In this document: one piece after another, positions 44,528 to 54,099 of the stretch
Numbering within the stretch: the stretch's first letter is position 1
How the letters are laid out: the number at the start of each line of letters is the position of its first letter
The notes under the pieces: model-generated
Databases searched by the model: none
Told to the model about the DNA's origin: nothing
Seen by the model: only the letters and a program-made list of their open reading frames with translations
NCBI GenBank assembly: GCA_021737275.1
Contig: JAIPEE010000022.1
Coordinates: 1-64,000 of the forward strand
Direction: 5' to 3'
From: Desulfobacterales bacterium
GTDB lineage: Bacteria > Desulfobacterota > Desulfobacteria > Desulfobacterales > JAIPEE01
DNA: 64,000 bases
Translations under genes and position numbers: made by a program

Positions 44528-45754
44528 ATGGATATAGTTACCATAATTGTTTTTCTGATTGCGTATACGGGCATTGCGCTGGGCCGGATACCGGGCCTGG
44601 CGCTTGACCGGACCGGTATTGCCCTGATCGGCGCCATTGCCATGGTAATTATCGGCCGGGTGCCGCTCGGCAATGTTCTGCCTTCTATTGATTTCCCGAC
44701 CATTTTGCTGCTGTATGCCCTCATGATTCTTTCTGCCCAATTGCGTCTGGGCGGTTTTTATACCTGGTGTGCCTTAAAAATTACTTTTTTTATGAATCGT
44801 CCGGCATTTTTTTTATTTATCCTCATGCTGGTCAGTGCTTTTCTTTCTGCCCTGCTGGCCAATGATATCATCTGTTTTGCCTTTACACCGGTTCTTATTC
44901 TGGCACTGAGAAAGGCCCGGCTGAATCCATTACCGTTTCTGCTCGGCCTGGCCATTGCCAGTAATATAGGCTCTACGGCCACCATTATCGGCAACCCTCA
45001 AAATATGCTCATCGGCCAGGTGGGGCATCTGGATTTTGGTTCTTTTATGGCATGGTGCGCGCCGCCGAGTATATTGTCGCTGGTTTGCGGATTTCTGATT
45101 ATCCTGTGGCAATATCAAAACCGGTTCCGTGAAAACGAACCGTCTTCCGATTTACAGCAGGATATGGACTGGCCCCCATTAAACCCGTGGCAGAGCATTA
45201 AGGGGATTGCCGCAGTCGTAATTCTGACCGTTCTTTTCTTTACGGGCATTCCAAGGGAATTGAGCGCCATTGCCATTGCCGGTGCACTGTTATGCAGCAG
45301 GAGGATGAGAACGCGCAGCATTCTGGGTCTTCTGGACTGGCACCTGTTGACACTGTTTTGCGGCCTGTTTATCATCATTGCCGGGCTTCAGGCAACAAGC
45401 ATCCCGGCCGACCTGATGAATAGTTTATCCGCAAAAGGCTTTTCCATGGGTGATCCGCTGATACTGACGGGCATATCCACTGTGTTAAGCAACATGGTCA
45501 GCAATGTTCCGGCGGTGATGCTACTGGTGCAGTTCCTCGATATTACCCATCCGGTTCAATGGTATATTCTTTCTGTTTCAAGCACCTTTGCCGGCAACTT
45601 GATTATTATCGGCAGTATTGCCAACATGATTGTGATTGAACAGGCCCGTCAATATGATATTGTGATTAGCTTCAGACAACATGCCAAAACAGGTCTTCCC
45701 GTTACAATCCTGTCTCTTTTGATTCTGCTGGGATGGCAGTTCTTTTTAAACTGA
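44528..45754 (+). CDS. SLC13/ArsB-type anion transporter
   Basis: A 408-aa membrane protein with about eleven helices. The ion-transporter loops SNIGSTATIIGNPQNMLIG (about 152-170) and SNMVSNVPAVMLL (second half) are the paired hairpin motifs of the IT superfamily (SLC13, ArsB, NhaD, CitM). The substrate (sulfate, dicarboxylate, arsenite or Na+) cannot be decided; no arsenic genes are adjacent. Its ATG has no strong RBS. Confidence 0.9.
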   Translation: MDIVTIIVFLIAYTGIALGRIPGLALDRTGIALIGAIAMVIIGRVPLGNVLPSIDFPTILLLYALMILSAQLRLGGFYTWCALKITFFMNRPAFFLFILMLVSAFLSALLANDIICFAFTPVLILALRKARLNPLPFLLGLAIASNIGSTATIIGNPQNMLIGQVGHLDFGSFMAWCAPPSILSLVCGFLIILWQYQNRFRENEPSSDLQQDMDWPPLNPWQSIKGIAAVVILTVLFFTGIPRELSAIAIAGALLCSRRMRTRSILGLLDWHLLTLFCGLFIIIAGLQATSIPADLMNSLSAKGFSMGDPLILTGISTVLSNMVSNVPAVMLLVQFLDITHPVQWYILSVSSTFAGNLIIIGSIANMIVIEQARQYDIVISFRQHAKTGLPVTILSLLILLGWQFFLN

Positions 45755-45782
45755 CAGGTTTTTAGAAATAGCTTCTGATATT

Positions 45783-45815
45783 ATGACCGGATCTGTCACA
45801 TACTTCGTGTAAGAT
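45783..45815 (+). promoter_or_regulatory. Crp/Fnr-like palindrome upstream of the YheU-like gene
   Basis: TATGAC-N7-GTCACA at 45782-45800 shares TGACCG-x-ATCTGTCACA with the element at 8430-8448, including following bases ACTTCGTGTAAGAT that align with the -10 region there. Distance to the start codon is about 45 bases. Confidence 0.5.
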
Positions 45816-45845
45816 CTCCCATAAAAACTAAGAGAGGTACAAATT

Positions 45846-46070
45846 GTGATTATCCCATATGAAAAATTATCTCCGGAAGCTTTGCAGCAAATCATTGAGG
45901 AGTTTGTGACACGGCCCGGAACGGATACAGGCTATACCAAAACTGATCTCGAACAAAATGTTGCGATGGTAAAAAAACAACTGAAACAGAAACTTGCTTT
46001 CATTGTCTTTGATGCCGTTACAGAGACTGCGGATATTGTGTCAAAAAATGCGCTTAGCGGACGCAGATAG
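45846..46070 (+). CDS. YheU-family (UPF0270) small protein
   Basis: 74 aa, starting with GTG after an AGAGAGG RBS. The sequence IIPYEKLSPEALQQIIEEFV, then FVTRPGTDTGYTK and LEQNVAMVKKQLKQK follow E. coli YheU closely in length and layout. The function is unknown in any organism. Presence in an anaerobic deltaproteobacterium is less common than in gammaproteobacteria. Confidence 0.88.
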   Translation: MIIPYEKLSPEALQQIIEEFVTRPGTDTGYTKTDLEQNVAMVKKQLKQKLAFIVFDAVTETADIVSKNALSGRR

Positions 46071-46159
46071 CTCCGCCTCTGCATGGACTTTACATAATAA
46101 GGGTATCTCTGTCCTGTTCACAGCAGGCTTACAATACATAAGCTGATAAGGCTAAAACC

Positions 46160-47464
46160 ATGGATATTGATCAAAATTATAAACGAAATGTTTTTGGTAT
46201 CTCAATTGCTGAAGCGTTGTGGGGAATTGGTGCCCCTCTTGTTGTTGAATCAACTTTTCTGCAGCTGTTTTTGAAAAATTTAGGCGCATCCAGTTTTGCT
46301 ATTGGATTAATTCCGGCACTCTTTTTTATCGGGTGTTCTGTTTTTGCTTTACTTGGCGATTATTGGACAACTCATCTGACATCAAAGCGGACACCGATTA
46401 TCATCTTTCACCTGTTTTCATCTTTATCGGTCATGATGTTTGGAATTGTTCTGCTGTTTTTTGGAGATAACCGTTTCCTGCTGGTGGCTTTCTTTTCTCT
46501 CTATGCGGCATTTTCCATCAGTATCGGTGTGATGGTACCGGTATGGTACAACTATATCGTTAAAATTTTCTCGCCTGAAAAAACAGTTCCGGCACTTGCG
46601 ATTATGATGATATCGCAAAATAGCGCGAAACTGATCTGCAGCTTTTTGATTGTAAAAACCATTGAAAAATATTCTTTTTCAATTAATTCCTCTGCGTTTA
46701 TTTTTATTCTTGTCGGATTAGTGTTTGCTCTGAGCGGGCTTTGCTATCTATTTACCAGGGAAATAAATAGCAGTCGAAATAGCGGTAGTTCGGAGCGGGA
46801 ATCTTTTTTTTATCACTCATTTAAATCGATCCGAATGATTATTAACAATAGAAATTTTCTTTTTTTTCTGGCAGGAGATTTTGATTTTTTTGTTATTATC
46901 TCGATAATCTCTTTTTATGCCAATTACGCCACCATTTATTGCGGAATCAACCCTTCTATTGCCGGCGGTGTGTTTGTCGGCTGTATATACTGTGGTGCAA
47001 TTACAACGAATATTTTATTCGGAATATTCAAATTATTATCATTAAGAAATAAATATCTCATCTCTAAGCTGTTTTCAATTCTGGGAATTATTCTGATGAT
47101 GCTGTTTAGCAGCGGCTGGAGTTTTTTTCTGGCCAGTTTTTTGTTTGGCATCTCCCGCGATATTCGGCCGCTGGCTTTTGCACCGACTGTGAAAAGGCTG
47201 TCAGGATTAGAAGATTCCACAAGTTATTTTGCGGTGGCTCTCCTGTTGAGAATGCCTTTCGCTTTTTGCTTACCATTACTGTATGGTGCTATCCTTGATC
47301 GTTTTTCATATTTGAACGGAAATGAGTATCGGATTATTTTTTTTATTTCAATTTTGATTATTTTTGCGGCTTTAATGTGTGTCCTGAAAACAAATTTTCC
47401 TGTTGAGCCCCTTCAGGCTGGTATTGATACGGATAAACCGGTATTCAAAAACGCTGAGAAATAA
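46160..47464 (+). CDS. MFS-type transporter
   Basis: 434 aa with about twelve TM helices in two six-helix halves (ISIAEALWGIGAPLVVESTF; LIPALFFIGCSVFALLGDYW). I see no classical MFS motif A, so the assignment rests on topology and length, and the substrate is open. The coding strand is rich in T (Phe, Leu and Ile codons). It is a stand-alone gene 90 bases after the YheU-like gene. Confidence 0.75.
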   Translation: MDIDQNYKRNVFGISIAEALWGIGAPLVVESTFLQLFLKNLGASSFAIGLIPALFFIGCSVFALLGDYWTTHLTSKRTPIIIFHLFSSLSVMMFGIVLLFFGDNRFLLVAFFSLYAAFSISIGVMVPVWYNYIVKIFSPEKTVPALAIMMISQNSAKLICSFLIVKTIEKYSFSINSSAFIFILVGLVFALSGLCYLFTREINSSRNSGSSERESFFYHSFKSIRMIINNRNFLFFLAGDFDFFVIISIISFYANYATIYCGINPSIAGGVFVGCIYCGAITTNILFGIFKLLSLRNKYLISKLFSILGIILMMLFSSGWSFFLASFLFGISRDIRPLAFAPTVKRLSGLEDSTSYFAVALLLRMPFAFCLPLLYGAILDRFSYLNGNEYRIIFFISILIIFAALMCVLKTNFPVEPLQAGIDTDKPVFKNAEK

Positions 47465-47583
47465 GGGATTCGGTCTCTTGCGAGAGTGAAAGTTTATGAA
47501 TTATACTTAGCGGGGCTCATCATTTTATTTTTCCGGCTCACCACCCTTATTTTTTGTCATCGTTCGGTAATCAAAATATCCTG

Positions 47584-49068
47584 CTAAAGCAGGGATCCAA
47601 TAGGCATCATTTTCCAGAACCATACTTTTGTCCGTTTAAAGAGAGATGCATTTGAATCCGGATTTTTTTTGGCAGCATCCCAGCTGTTTTCCGGAAGAAT
47701 ATCTTCTAAAATTTTATTTTCAACCTGCTTTGCGAGTTGGCTGCTGTTTATCAGAACACCAATTTCCGTGTTAAGGTTGGCTGACCTGGGATCAAAATTA
47801 AACGTGCCGACATACAATATTTTGCTGTCTACAACAAAGCTCTTGGCGTGAATTGCAAAAACAGGATCCATATGGGATAGTGCGTCATAGCGTTCAATTA
47901 ATTCCTTTTTTATCTCTGAATCAGGCCGAAACTCATAGACATTAATTCCGGTTTTTAGTATTTTTTTGCGCTGACTGCTGTAACCGCTGAAGGCCTTTAA
48001 ATTGTCTGTTGCGGCAAGAGAATTTGTGCTGATTTTTATATTTACACCTTTTTTTATAAGGCCTTCGAACAGTTCAAAACCGCCCTTTGGCATAACAAGA
48101 TATGGCGATTGGATTATTACACTTTTTTCTGCCTTTTTTAAAACACTTATAATTGTATCGGTTGAAACGCCGCCCCCGCCAAGCCCTTTTTCTTCATTTT
48201 TACCTGGCGTATCACGGATAAATTGAATCTCATCCCACACAACTTCCTTTACGAGTTCTGGGAACTTCCGGGGTAATTCATCTAATGTCCGTCTCACATC
48301 AAATGAATAGTTCAAGGGATTTTGGGCATATTCATGAAGCGCCTTATAGCTCTTTTCAATCTGTCCCCATGTCATATTTTTTAATTCTTTTATCAAAAGT
48401 TTTTCAACCGGAACAGCCAGAGTACTTTCCCAGAATGATTCAAAGCTTTTATGAATATCGCTTACCACAGGCCCGGCCAGCAAAATGTCGCGATCACGAA
48501 AATTATATACATGGTCATAATCAAAATATTCATCCGCCATGTTTCGGCCGCCGATAATACTGATTATACCATCAGCAATAAATATTTTGTCATGCATCCG
48601 CTGATTTGACCCTTTAAAATCCGTCATGGCATTTATTATACGCTCAAGTCTTGATATCCCCACAGAATGCTTTGGATTATATATCCTGATATTGATCATA
48701 GGGTGGGCGGAAAGTGCTATAATTGTCTCTTCTGCTGCTGCTTCGATCAGCAGATCATCAACTATTACCCGAATTTTTACGCCTCGCTCAGCAGCCTGCA
48801 GCAGTGCTTCTGCCGCAAGAATGCCGATATTGTCCGTACTCCAGATAAAATACTGAATATCTATTGTTTTTTCAGCATTTTCTGAAAGCCAGGCACGGGA
48901 AAGTAATGAGATCTCTCCTTTTTCAAGAATATATGCACCGCTTTTACTTGAATTTTCTGAAATAACAGCTTTAATTATTTCAGGAAAATCAGCCCGAACC
49001 GGCGCACTTAAAATATAAAATAATCCTAAAGCGAGTAGTATTATAATTTGATGTTTTTCGAGTGTCAT
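47584..49068 (-). CDS. exported phospholipase D/cardiolipin-synthase-like protein
   Basis: 494 aa. N-terminal signal peptide or anchor (HQIIILLALGLFYILSAPVRA). Two HKD motifs are complete: HDKIFIADG (about 155-163, followed by IIGGRNMADEYF) and HAKSFVVDSKILYVGTFNFD (about 407-426). This is the ClsC-like subgroup of the PLD superfamily, which makes or remodels phospholipids in the outer envelope. It is transcribed opposite to the MFS gene; no operon partner. Confidence 0.93.
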   Translation of the reverse strand: MTLEKHQIIILLALGLFYILSAPVRADFPEIIKAVISENSSKSGAYILEKGEISLLSRAWLSENAEKTIDIQYFIWSTDNIGILAAEALLQAAERGVKIRVIVDDLLIEAAAEETIIALSAHPMINIRIYNPKHSVGISRLERIINAMTDFKGSNQRMHDKIFIADGIISIIGGRNMADEYFDYDHVYNFRDRDILLAGPVVSDIHKSFESFWESTLAVPVEKLLIKELKNMTWGQIEKSYKALHEYAQNPLNYSFDVRRTLDELPRKFPELVKEVVWDEIQFIRDTPGKNEEKGLGGGGVSTDTIISVLKKAEKSVIIQSPYLVMPKGGFELFEGLIKKGVNIKISTNSLAATDNLKAFSGYSSQRKKILKTGINVYEFRPDSEIKKELIERYDALSHMDPVFAIHAKSFVVDSKILYVGTFNFDPRSANLNTEIGVLINSSQLAKQVENKILEDILPENSWDAAKKNPDSNASLFKRTKVWFWKMMPIGSLL

Positions 49069-49544
49069 GGTTACTGTAACCTATTATCACCTGTCGTATA
49101 GAACATTGGCTTGGATTGAAGCTTCCAAACTCAGAAAATTTTAATAATTTTAATCTGATTTTTTATATTAACATATTCATTAAGTTCAAAACATCTATAT
49201 TATCTTCCAAAAGAGGTCAAGGCGGAGGGCCGGTCTTTTTAACTGTAAAAAACTATTCGATGATATAGTGGACGTCCGTGACACATTGACTTTTAATGTT
49301 TAGCCGCAATGAAACCTTAAAATATTGACATGACCCCCGATTTTTTCTAAATTATTTACATTATGATTCAATTTATTGCAAAGCACCTCTTAGTTTAAAA
49401 GATTGTTTTATCATTTTTCATTTCCCGTTAACCATTAAAGCTTCTTATATGTTCAACCGATGCTTAAGAATCTCCTTTTTGGAGTAAATAACGGATACAA
49501 ACAACATCTTTCAAAAAGATGATGCATATATTCAGGACATAAAG
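49069..49544. other. intergenic region without a convincing gene
   Basis: About 475 bases. I see a GGGGGTCATGTCAATATT-type sequence on the minus strand (about 49328-49345) similar to GGGGTCAAGTC at 44302, which may be decayed ends of a REP-type element, and a purine-rich tract near 49201. Nothing else is supported. Confidence 0.35.
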
Positions 49545-49844
49545 ATGGAACTCAATTTAACACTGAAAAACCATTGCATAGAAACCGGGATAAAAAAGCA
49601 ATCCGAACAACTCATAAAAAAGTATTTTAAGAAAAACATCACGGATGATAAAAAATCAATTATTGAAGTGCAGATTGACGCGCTTAAATTTATTCTTGAA
49701 CATGCCGACTTCCAAAAATTGAGGCATAACTACCCTGAACTCTGCGACAACGATGAGACGCCGGTTAAAATAATTATTCCAGATAATTATTTTAAAATCA
49801 TAATCATGTGTTATAACCAAAAAATATCGCCTCCATGGAAGTAA
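49545..49844 (+). CDS. small hypothetical protein (99 aa)
   Basis: 99 aa. Hydrophilic, Lys/Asn-rich, predicted mostly helical, with an amphipathic segment (TGIKKQSEQLIKKYFKKN) and a C-terminal beta-like end (VKIIIPDNYFKIIIM). No domain recognised. The base composition is AT-rich like the flanks and the RBS is weak, so this may not be a functional gene. Confidence 0.45.
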   Translation: MELNLTLKNHCIETGIKKQSEQLIKKYFKKNITDDKKSIIEVQIDALKFILEHADFQKLRHNYPELCDNDETPVKIIIPDNYFKIIIMCYNQKISPPWK

Positions 49845-49902
49845 CAAATATGATATCAAAATGCAGGCGCCGATTGCTCTATGGAAATGACGGCTTATGG
49901 CT

Positions 49903-50025
49903 TATTCTCAGAGCTCACAACTCAGCACTTATATTTTCACGCCTTTCTCCTCACGCCCAACGCCTTACTGCCCTTATCCCTTCTCATTGCTCAGCACTCA
50001 GCACTCAGCACTTACGGTTTATTCT
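49903..50025 (+). repeat. heptamer-period repeat copy
   Basis: Contains CTCAGAGCTCACAACTCAGC, CTCCTCACGCCCAACGCC, CTCATTGCTCAGCACTCAGC and the tail CACTTACGGTTTATT. Three consecutive CTCAGCA heptamers occur near 49990-50010. Confidence 0.75.
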
Positions 50026-50137
50026 CCATGATCTTCAGGCTTTTTTCTTGCGGTAATTTTTTTATGGGTTAATATAGAACTGTTAAATATTTCTTTTTAT
50101 AATAGTACGATCGTAAGACTTCACAGGGAGGATATGT

Positions 50138-50596
50138 ATGGATTTAGAAAAATATAAAGATGCGATTTCAGATGCCATTGCAGCTGAAATTGAGGCAAAA
50201 AAATTTTATAAAAAAGTTGCTGAGAAAATTAAGGATGATTATCTCAAAAAGCTTTTTGGAACATTTGCCCGGGAAGAGGCAAAACATGAAGAAATCCTTA
50301 CCGGCATTTTAAACCAGGAAACCATGGATACTTCCGTTTTTAATTTTGAAAAAGATTTTAAGGTGGCTGAAACCATTACAATGCCGGCGGTTAATCAAGA
50401 GATGGATCTAAAAGATGCCATTGCCGTTGCAATGAAAAATGAAGAGTTTGCCATGAAAAAATATATGGCCCTTGCTGAAAATTGTGATGATACCCGGTTA
50501 AAAAAAGTCTTTGAAGATCTTGCCGCCATGGAACGGGATCATAAATTCAAGATGGAAGAATATTTTGTGGATATTGCCTATACGGAGGTCTGGTAA
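50138..50596 (+). CDS. ferritin-like (rubrerythrin-type) di-iron protein
   Basis: 152 aa, a four-helix bundle with the di-iron ligands: AAEIEAKKFY in helix 1, FAREEAKHEEIL (ExxH) in helix 2, KNEEFAMKKYM in helix 3 and AAMERDHKFKMEE (ExxH) in helix 4. There is no C-terminal rubredoxin domain, so it is a short rubrerythrin/ferritin-like variant. Anaerobes use such proteins to reduce peroxide or store iron. RBS is GGGAGG, 7 bases before the ATG. Confidence 0.93.
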   Translation: MDLEKYKDAISDAIAAEIEAKKFYKKVAEKIKDDYLKKLFGTFAREEAKHEEILTGILNQETMDTSVFNFEKDFKVAETITMPAVNQEMDLKDAIAVAMKNEEFAMKKYMALAENCDDTRLKKVFEDLAAMERDHKFKMEEYFVDIAYTEVW

Positions 50597-50745
50597 AATA
50601 AAACGATAATTCTTCTGGATCCTCGTGTTCACGGGAATGGCGGTATTAAAACTTTATATCTCTATCGTTTAATTAATATAAATCACCTTTTTAACTGATT
50701 ACGGGTGGGGATAAATAGTATGTCCCTTAACCCCACCCCTACAAC

Positions 50746-52383
50746 TCAAGCAGCCATTTCAGTTACCATGCCATAACGTTCTTCCCGCTCCCTTAAAACA
50801 TCAGCACTGTTCAGATAATCATCAAAATTCATTTTCCGATCAATGCAGCCTTCCGTGGTAAGTTCCACAATACGGTTTGCCACAGTAGAAACAAACTCAT
50901 GGTCGTGGGAAGCAAAAAGAATCACTTCGGTAAAAGCCACAAGCGCTTCATTGAGCGCGGTAATTGATTCCAGATCAAGATGGTTGGTGGGTTCGTCCAT
51001 AACCAGCACGTTGGAGTCGGACAGCATCATACGTGTCAGCATGCACCGCACCTTCTCTCCACCTGAAAGTACCCCGGTTTTTTTCAACGCCTCTTCACCG
51101 GTAAAAAGCATACGGCCCAAAAAGCTTCTAGCAAAACTTTCGCCCTCATCTTTTGGTGCATACTGTAAAAACCACTGAACAAGGGTCATATCTTTTTCAA
51201 ATAAATGGTGATTCTCTTTTAGAAAACAGGATGTGGAGATCGTCTGTCCCCAGTTGAAGCTGCCGGAATCCGGTTTCATCTTCCCTGCCAGAATCTGGAA
51301 CAGTGTACTTTTAGCCAGGCTGTTATCGCCTACAAATGCAACCTTATCCCCACCCTCTACCACCAGACTAAGATTATTGATCACTTTTTCGCCATCAATG
51401 GTTTTAGTCAGGTTCTCGAGCTCAAGGATTACGTTGCCACATTCGCGCCCTGGTTTAAAGGAAATCCAGGGATATCTTCGTGATGATGCCGGCAAATCCT
51501 CCAGGCTGAGTTTTTCCAACAGCTTTTTTCTGGACGTAGCCTGTTTTGCTTTGGAAGCATTTGAACTGAACCGCTGAATAAATGTAGTAAGCTCTTTGGC
51601 TTTATCCGTCGCTTTCTTATTTTCATTTTGTTTCTGCTTCTGGATCAGGCGGCTTGCATTACACCAGAAATCGTAGTTACCGACAAAGACATTGATTTTG
51701 CTATAATCGATATCTGCGATATGCGTACAGACTTGGTTGAGAAAGTGCCGGTCATGCGAAACAACAATGACGGTATTTTGAAACCGCGACAAAAAATCTT
51801 CCAGCCATTTGATAGACTTCAGATCCAGATGGTTGGTAGGCTCATCAAGGAGCAGCACATCAGGGTTACCGAAAAGCGCCTGGGCCAGCAGCACTCGAAT
51901 CTTGTCTCCGCCTTCCAGCTCTTTCATCTTCAGATTATGCATTTCTTCAGGGATTCCCAGGCCGTTTAAGAGAACGGCAGCATCAGATTCAGCTTCATAC
52001 CCATTCATCTCGCCAAATTCTGCCTCCAGCTCGGAGGATCGGATACCATCTTCCTCTGTAAACTCCGCCTTGGAATATATCTCATCCCGTTCAATGATAA
52101 TAGCCTGGAGCCGTTCATGCCCCATGATTACCGTATTAATGACAGTTTCCTCATCAAAAGCGAAATGGTCCTGCTTCAGGACGGCTATCCGTTCGTTGGG
52201 CCCGACGCTCACATTTCCTTTGTCGGATTCAATCTCTCCTGACAGGATCTTCAGAAAGGTTGATTTACCGGAACCGTTTGCGCCGATGAGGCCGTAGCAG
52301 TTACCGGGAGTAAACTCGATATTGACGTCTTTAAACAAAATACGCTTGCCATAGGCAAGCTCTATGTTGGTTGCGCTGATCAT
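50746..52383 (-). CDS. ABC-F ATPase (YbiT/EttA-like ribosome-associated)
   Basis: 545 aa with two ABC domains joined by a basic linker (the ABC-F arm, about 235-310). The first has GANGSGKST (Walker A), LEGGDK as signature and LLLDEPTNHLDL (Walker B). The second has LSGGEKVRC as signature and VMDEPTNHLDL. The second Walker A reads GDNSLAKST, with Ala in place of the usual Gly. ABC-F proteins bind the ribosomal E site. It is 47 bases downstream of rhlE on the same strand. Confidence 0.92.
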   Translation of the reverse strand: MISATNIELAYGKRILFKDVNIEFTPGNCYGLIGANGSGKSTFLKILSGEIESDKGNVSVGPNERIAVLKQDHFAFDEETVINTVIMGHERLQAIIIERDEIYSKAEFTEEDGIRSSELEAEFGEMNGYEAESDAAVLLNGLGIPEEMHNLKMKELEGGDKIRVLLAQALFGNPDVLLLDEPTNHLDLKSIKWLEDFLSRFQNTVIVVSHDRHFLNQVCTHIADIDYSKINVFVGNYDFWCNASRLIQKQKQNENKKATDKAKELTTFIQRFSSNASKAKQATSRKKLLEKLSLEDLPASSRRYPWISFKPGRECGNVILELENLTKTIDGEKVINNLSLVVEGGDKVAFVGDNSLAKSTLFQILAGKMKPDSGSFNWGQTISTSCFLKENHHLFEKDMTLVQWFLQYAPKDEGESFARSFLGRMLFTGEEALKKTGVLSGGEKVRCMLTRMMLSDSNVLVMDEPTNHLDLESITALNEALVAFTEVILFASHDHEFVSTVANRIVELTTEGCIDRKMNFDDYLNSADVLREREERYGMVTEMAA

Positions 52384-52430
52384 AAAAAAGATTCCTCTAT
52401 ATCACCCTTTTCCGGTACGATTATAGCTAC

Positions 52431-53747
52431 TTATGCAGCGCTTCGCACACTGGCACGATTACTCTTTTTAGGTGAAAATGCGGCAAAAGCCCCTTTATTT
52501 GTTCGACTTTTAATCTTTTCTTTTGGCTGGGGTGCTCTCTCCTTACCCGCTGCCTGTGTCCAATTGACACTTGATTGTGGCCGTTTACCACGAGGCTTTA
52601 CTTTTTTGTTCTGCGATGCTGCCGGGGCATCATAATTGAAATCCGCCAGTGATCGCTTTTCTACCGAACTTCCGATGGCCCTGTTGATGGCTTTAACCAT
52701 CTGGGTATCTTCACTGGTTACCATGGTAAAGGCTTCCCCGGTGCATTCTGCACGCCCGGTACGCCCGATGCGATGAATATAAGCTTCGGGGGTCGAGGGT
52801 ATATCATAATTGATAACATGAGAAACATTGGAAACATCAATTCCGCGTGCGGCAATATCCGTAGCCACCAGAACCTGATACTCTCCTGATTTAAAACCGT
52901 TCAGCGCGGCCTGACGCTTTCCCTGTGACAGGTTTCCCTGTAATGATGTTGAACGATAGCCGGCTTTGATCAATTTCACACCCAGGCTTTTTGCCCGATG
53001 CTTTGTCCGGGTAAACACCAGAACCGATCCGGTGCCATTATTACCCAGAAGCTTTATCAACAGATCCGTTTTTAAATGCTGGGCTACCGGAAATAGTGCA
53101 TGGCTGACGGTCTCTGCCGGGGCAGTGGTTCCAATCTGAACTGTAACCGGATTGTGCAATACATCATTTGCCAGACCGCGAATCTCTTTAGGCATGGTGG
53201 CCGAAAAAAGCAGTGTCTGGCGATTCTTTTGCGGAATGTGGGTCAGAATACGACGAATATCTTTGAAAAATCCCATATCGAACATCTGATCAGCTTCGTC
53301 CAATACCAATACTTCCAACTTGGAAAGATTAATTGTCTTCCGGCCTAAGTGATCCAATATGCGGCCGGGACAACCCACTGCAATATCTGCATATTTGAGT
53401 TCCTCGATCTGACGATTGATACTAACGCCGCCATAAACCACGGTACTGCGCAAACGGGTATGGCGCCCAAGAACCTTGATGCTGTCATGAATCTGTTCGG
53501 CCAACTCACGAGTAGGCGCAATAATTAACGATCGAACCCGACCTCGCGGCCCATTGATCAGCCGGTTAAGGATGGGTAATACAAAAGCAGCCGTTTTACC
53601 GGTACCGGTCTGCGCCAGCCCCATTACATCGCGGCCATTTAAGACCTCGGGAATGGCTTTATCCTGAATGGGGGTGGGTGTTACATAACCCGCATTTTTT
53701 GCGCCTTCGGCAACAGCGGGGTCTAATAAAAACTTTTTAAAATTCAA
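52431..53747 (-). CDS. rhlE: DEAD-box RNA helicase, RhlE-like
   Basis: 438 aa. Q-motif PTPIQDKAI, Walker A AQTGTGKT (about 44-51), PTRELAEQI, DEADQMFDMGF, SATMPKEI, then HRIGRTGRA. A basic tail (about 375-438) binds RNA. In many proteobacteria RhlE is cold-induced; the cold-shock-protein gene upstream (54100) fits that, with a long leader between. Distinct from the RhlB-like gene at 640. Confidence 0.93.
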   Translation of the reverse strand: MNFKKFLLDPAVAEGAKNAGYVTPTPIQDKAIPEVLNGRDVMGLAQTGTGKTAAFVLPILNRLINGPRGRVRSLIIAPTRELAEQIHDSIKVLGRHTRLRSTVVYGGVSINRQIEELKYADIAVGCPGRILDHLGRKTINLSKLEVLVLDEADQMFDMGFFKDIRRILTHIPQKNRQTLLFSATMPKEIRGLANDVLHNPVTVQIGTTAPAETVSHALFPVAQHLKTDLLIKLLGNNGTGSVLVFTRTKHRAKSLGVKLIKAGYRSTSLQGNLSQGKRQAALNGFKSGEYQVLVATDIAARGIDVSNVSHVINYDIPSTPEAYIHRIGRTGRAECTGEAFTMVTSEDTQMVKAINRAIGSSVEKRSLADFNYDAPAASQNKKVKPRGKRPQSSVNWTQAAGKERAPQPKEKIKSRTNKGAFAAFSPKKSNRASVRSAA

Positions 53748-54099
53748 ATGAATAATTCCTTGCTTGAGATCAACTCTATTGATCTCGTCTCAGGCTATCT
53801 CTACAAAACGCCTGTCGGCAAAGAATACATCTGTACCCAAACCGAACCGGACGGCAAAAAGAAGACTTTAACAAATCTTCAAATTCTGATTTTTAGAAAT
53901 ACCTATAAATTTCTACGGATTTTTCGTTCCCAGACTCCTGCGTGTTGGGACGCTTCCGTAATCGGTAAACAGATAAAAACCGCGCAACAATTACGTGGCT
54001 TAATCTATTCGTTTGTATACTGGGAATTTCGTGGCAGGAGATTCCAGAAGTATCCACGCTTATCGGGTGAGATACTCCATTTTTGCAGTGAAACAGAAC
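53748..54099. other. long leader between cspA and rhlE
   Basis: About 350 bases between the cspA stop and the rhlE start on the minus strand. It contains an imperfect hairpin (53925-53952, CGTTCCCAGACTCCTGCGTG and its near-complement). A plus-strand open frame over the region has no RBS and unlikely composition, so I treat it as non-coding. It could be a cold-responsive leader or the rhlE promoter. Confidence 0.45.
53925..53952. repeat. degenerate CGTTCCCAG-type dispersed palindrome
   Basis: CGTTCCCAGACTCCTGCGTG followed by TTGGGACG resembles the CGTTCCCAG-GCTCC-CTGGGAACG element that I recall as dispersed in many bacterial genomes. It is decayed here and I saw only one copy. Confidence 0.3.

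Noticed and set aside
44300-49345. REP-type transposon ends (GGGGTCAAGTC at 44302 and GGGGGTCATGTC near 49340)
   Set aside because: Only short similarity and no Y1 transposase gene or paired hairpins seen; not enough to call an element.
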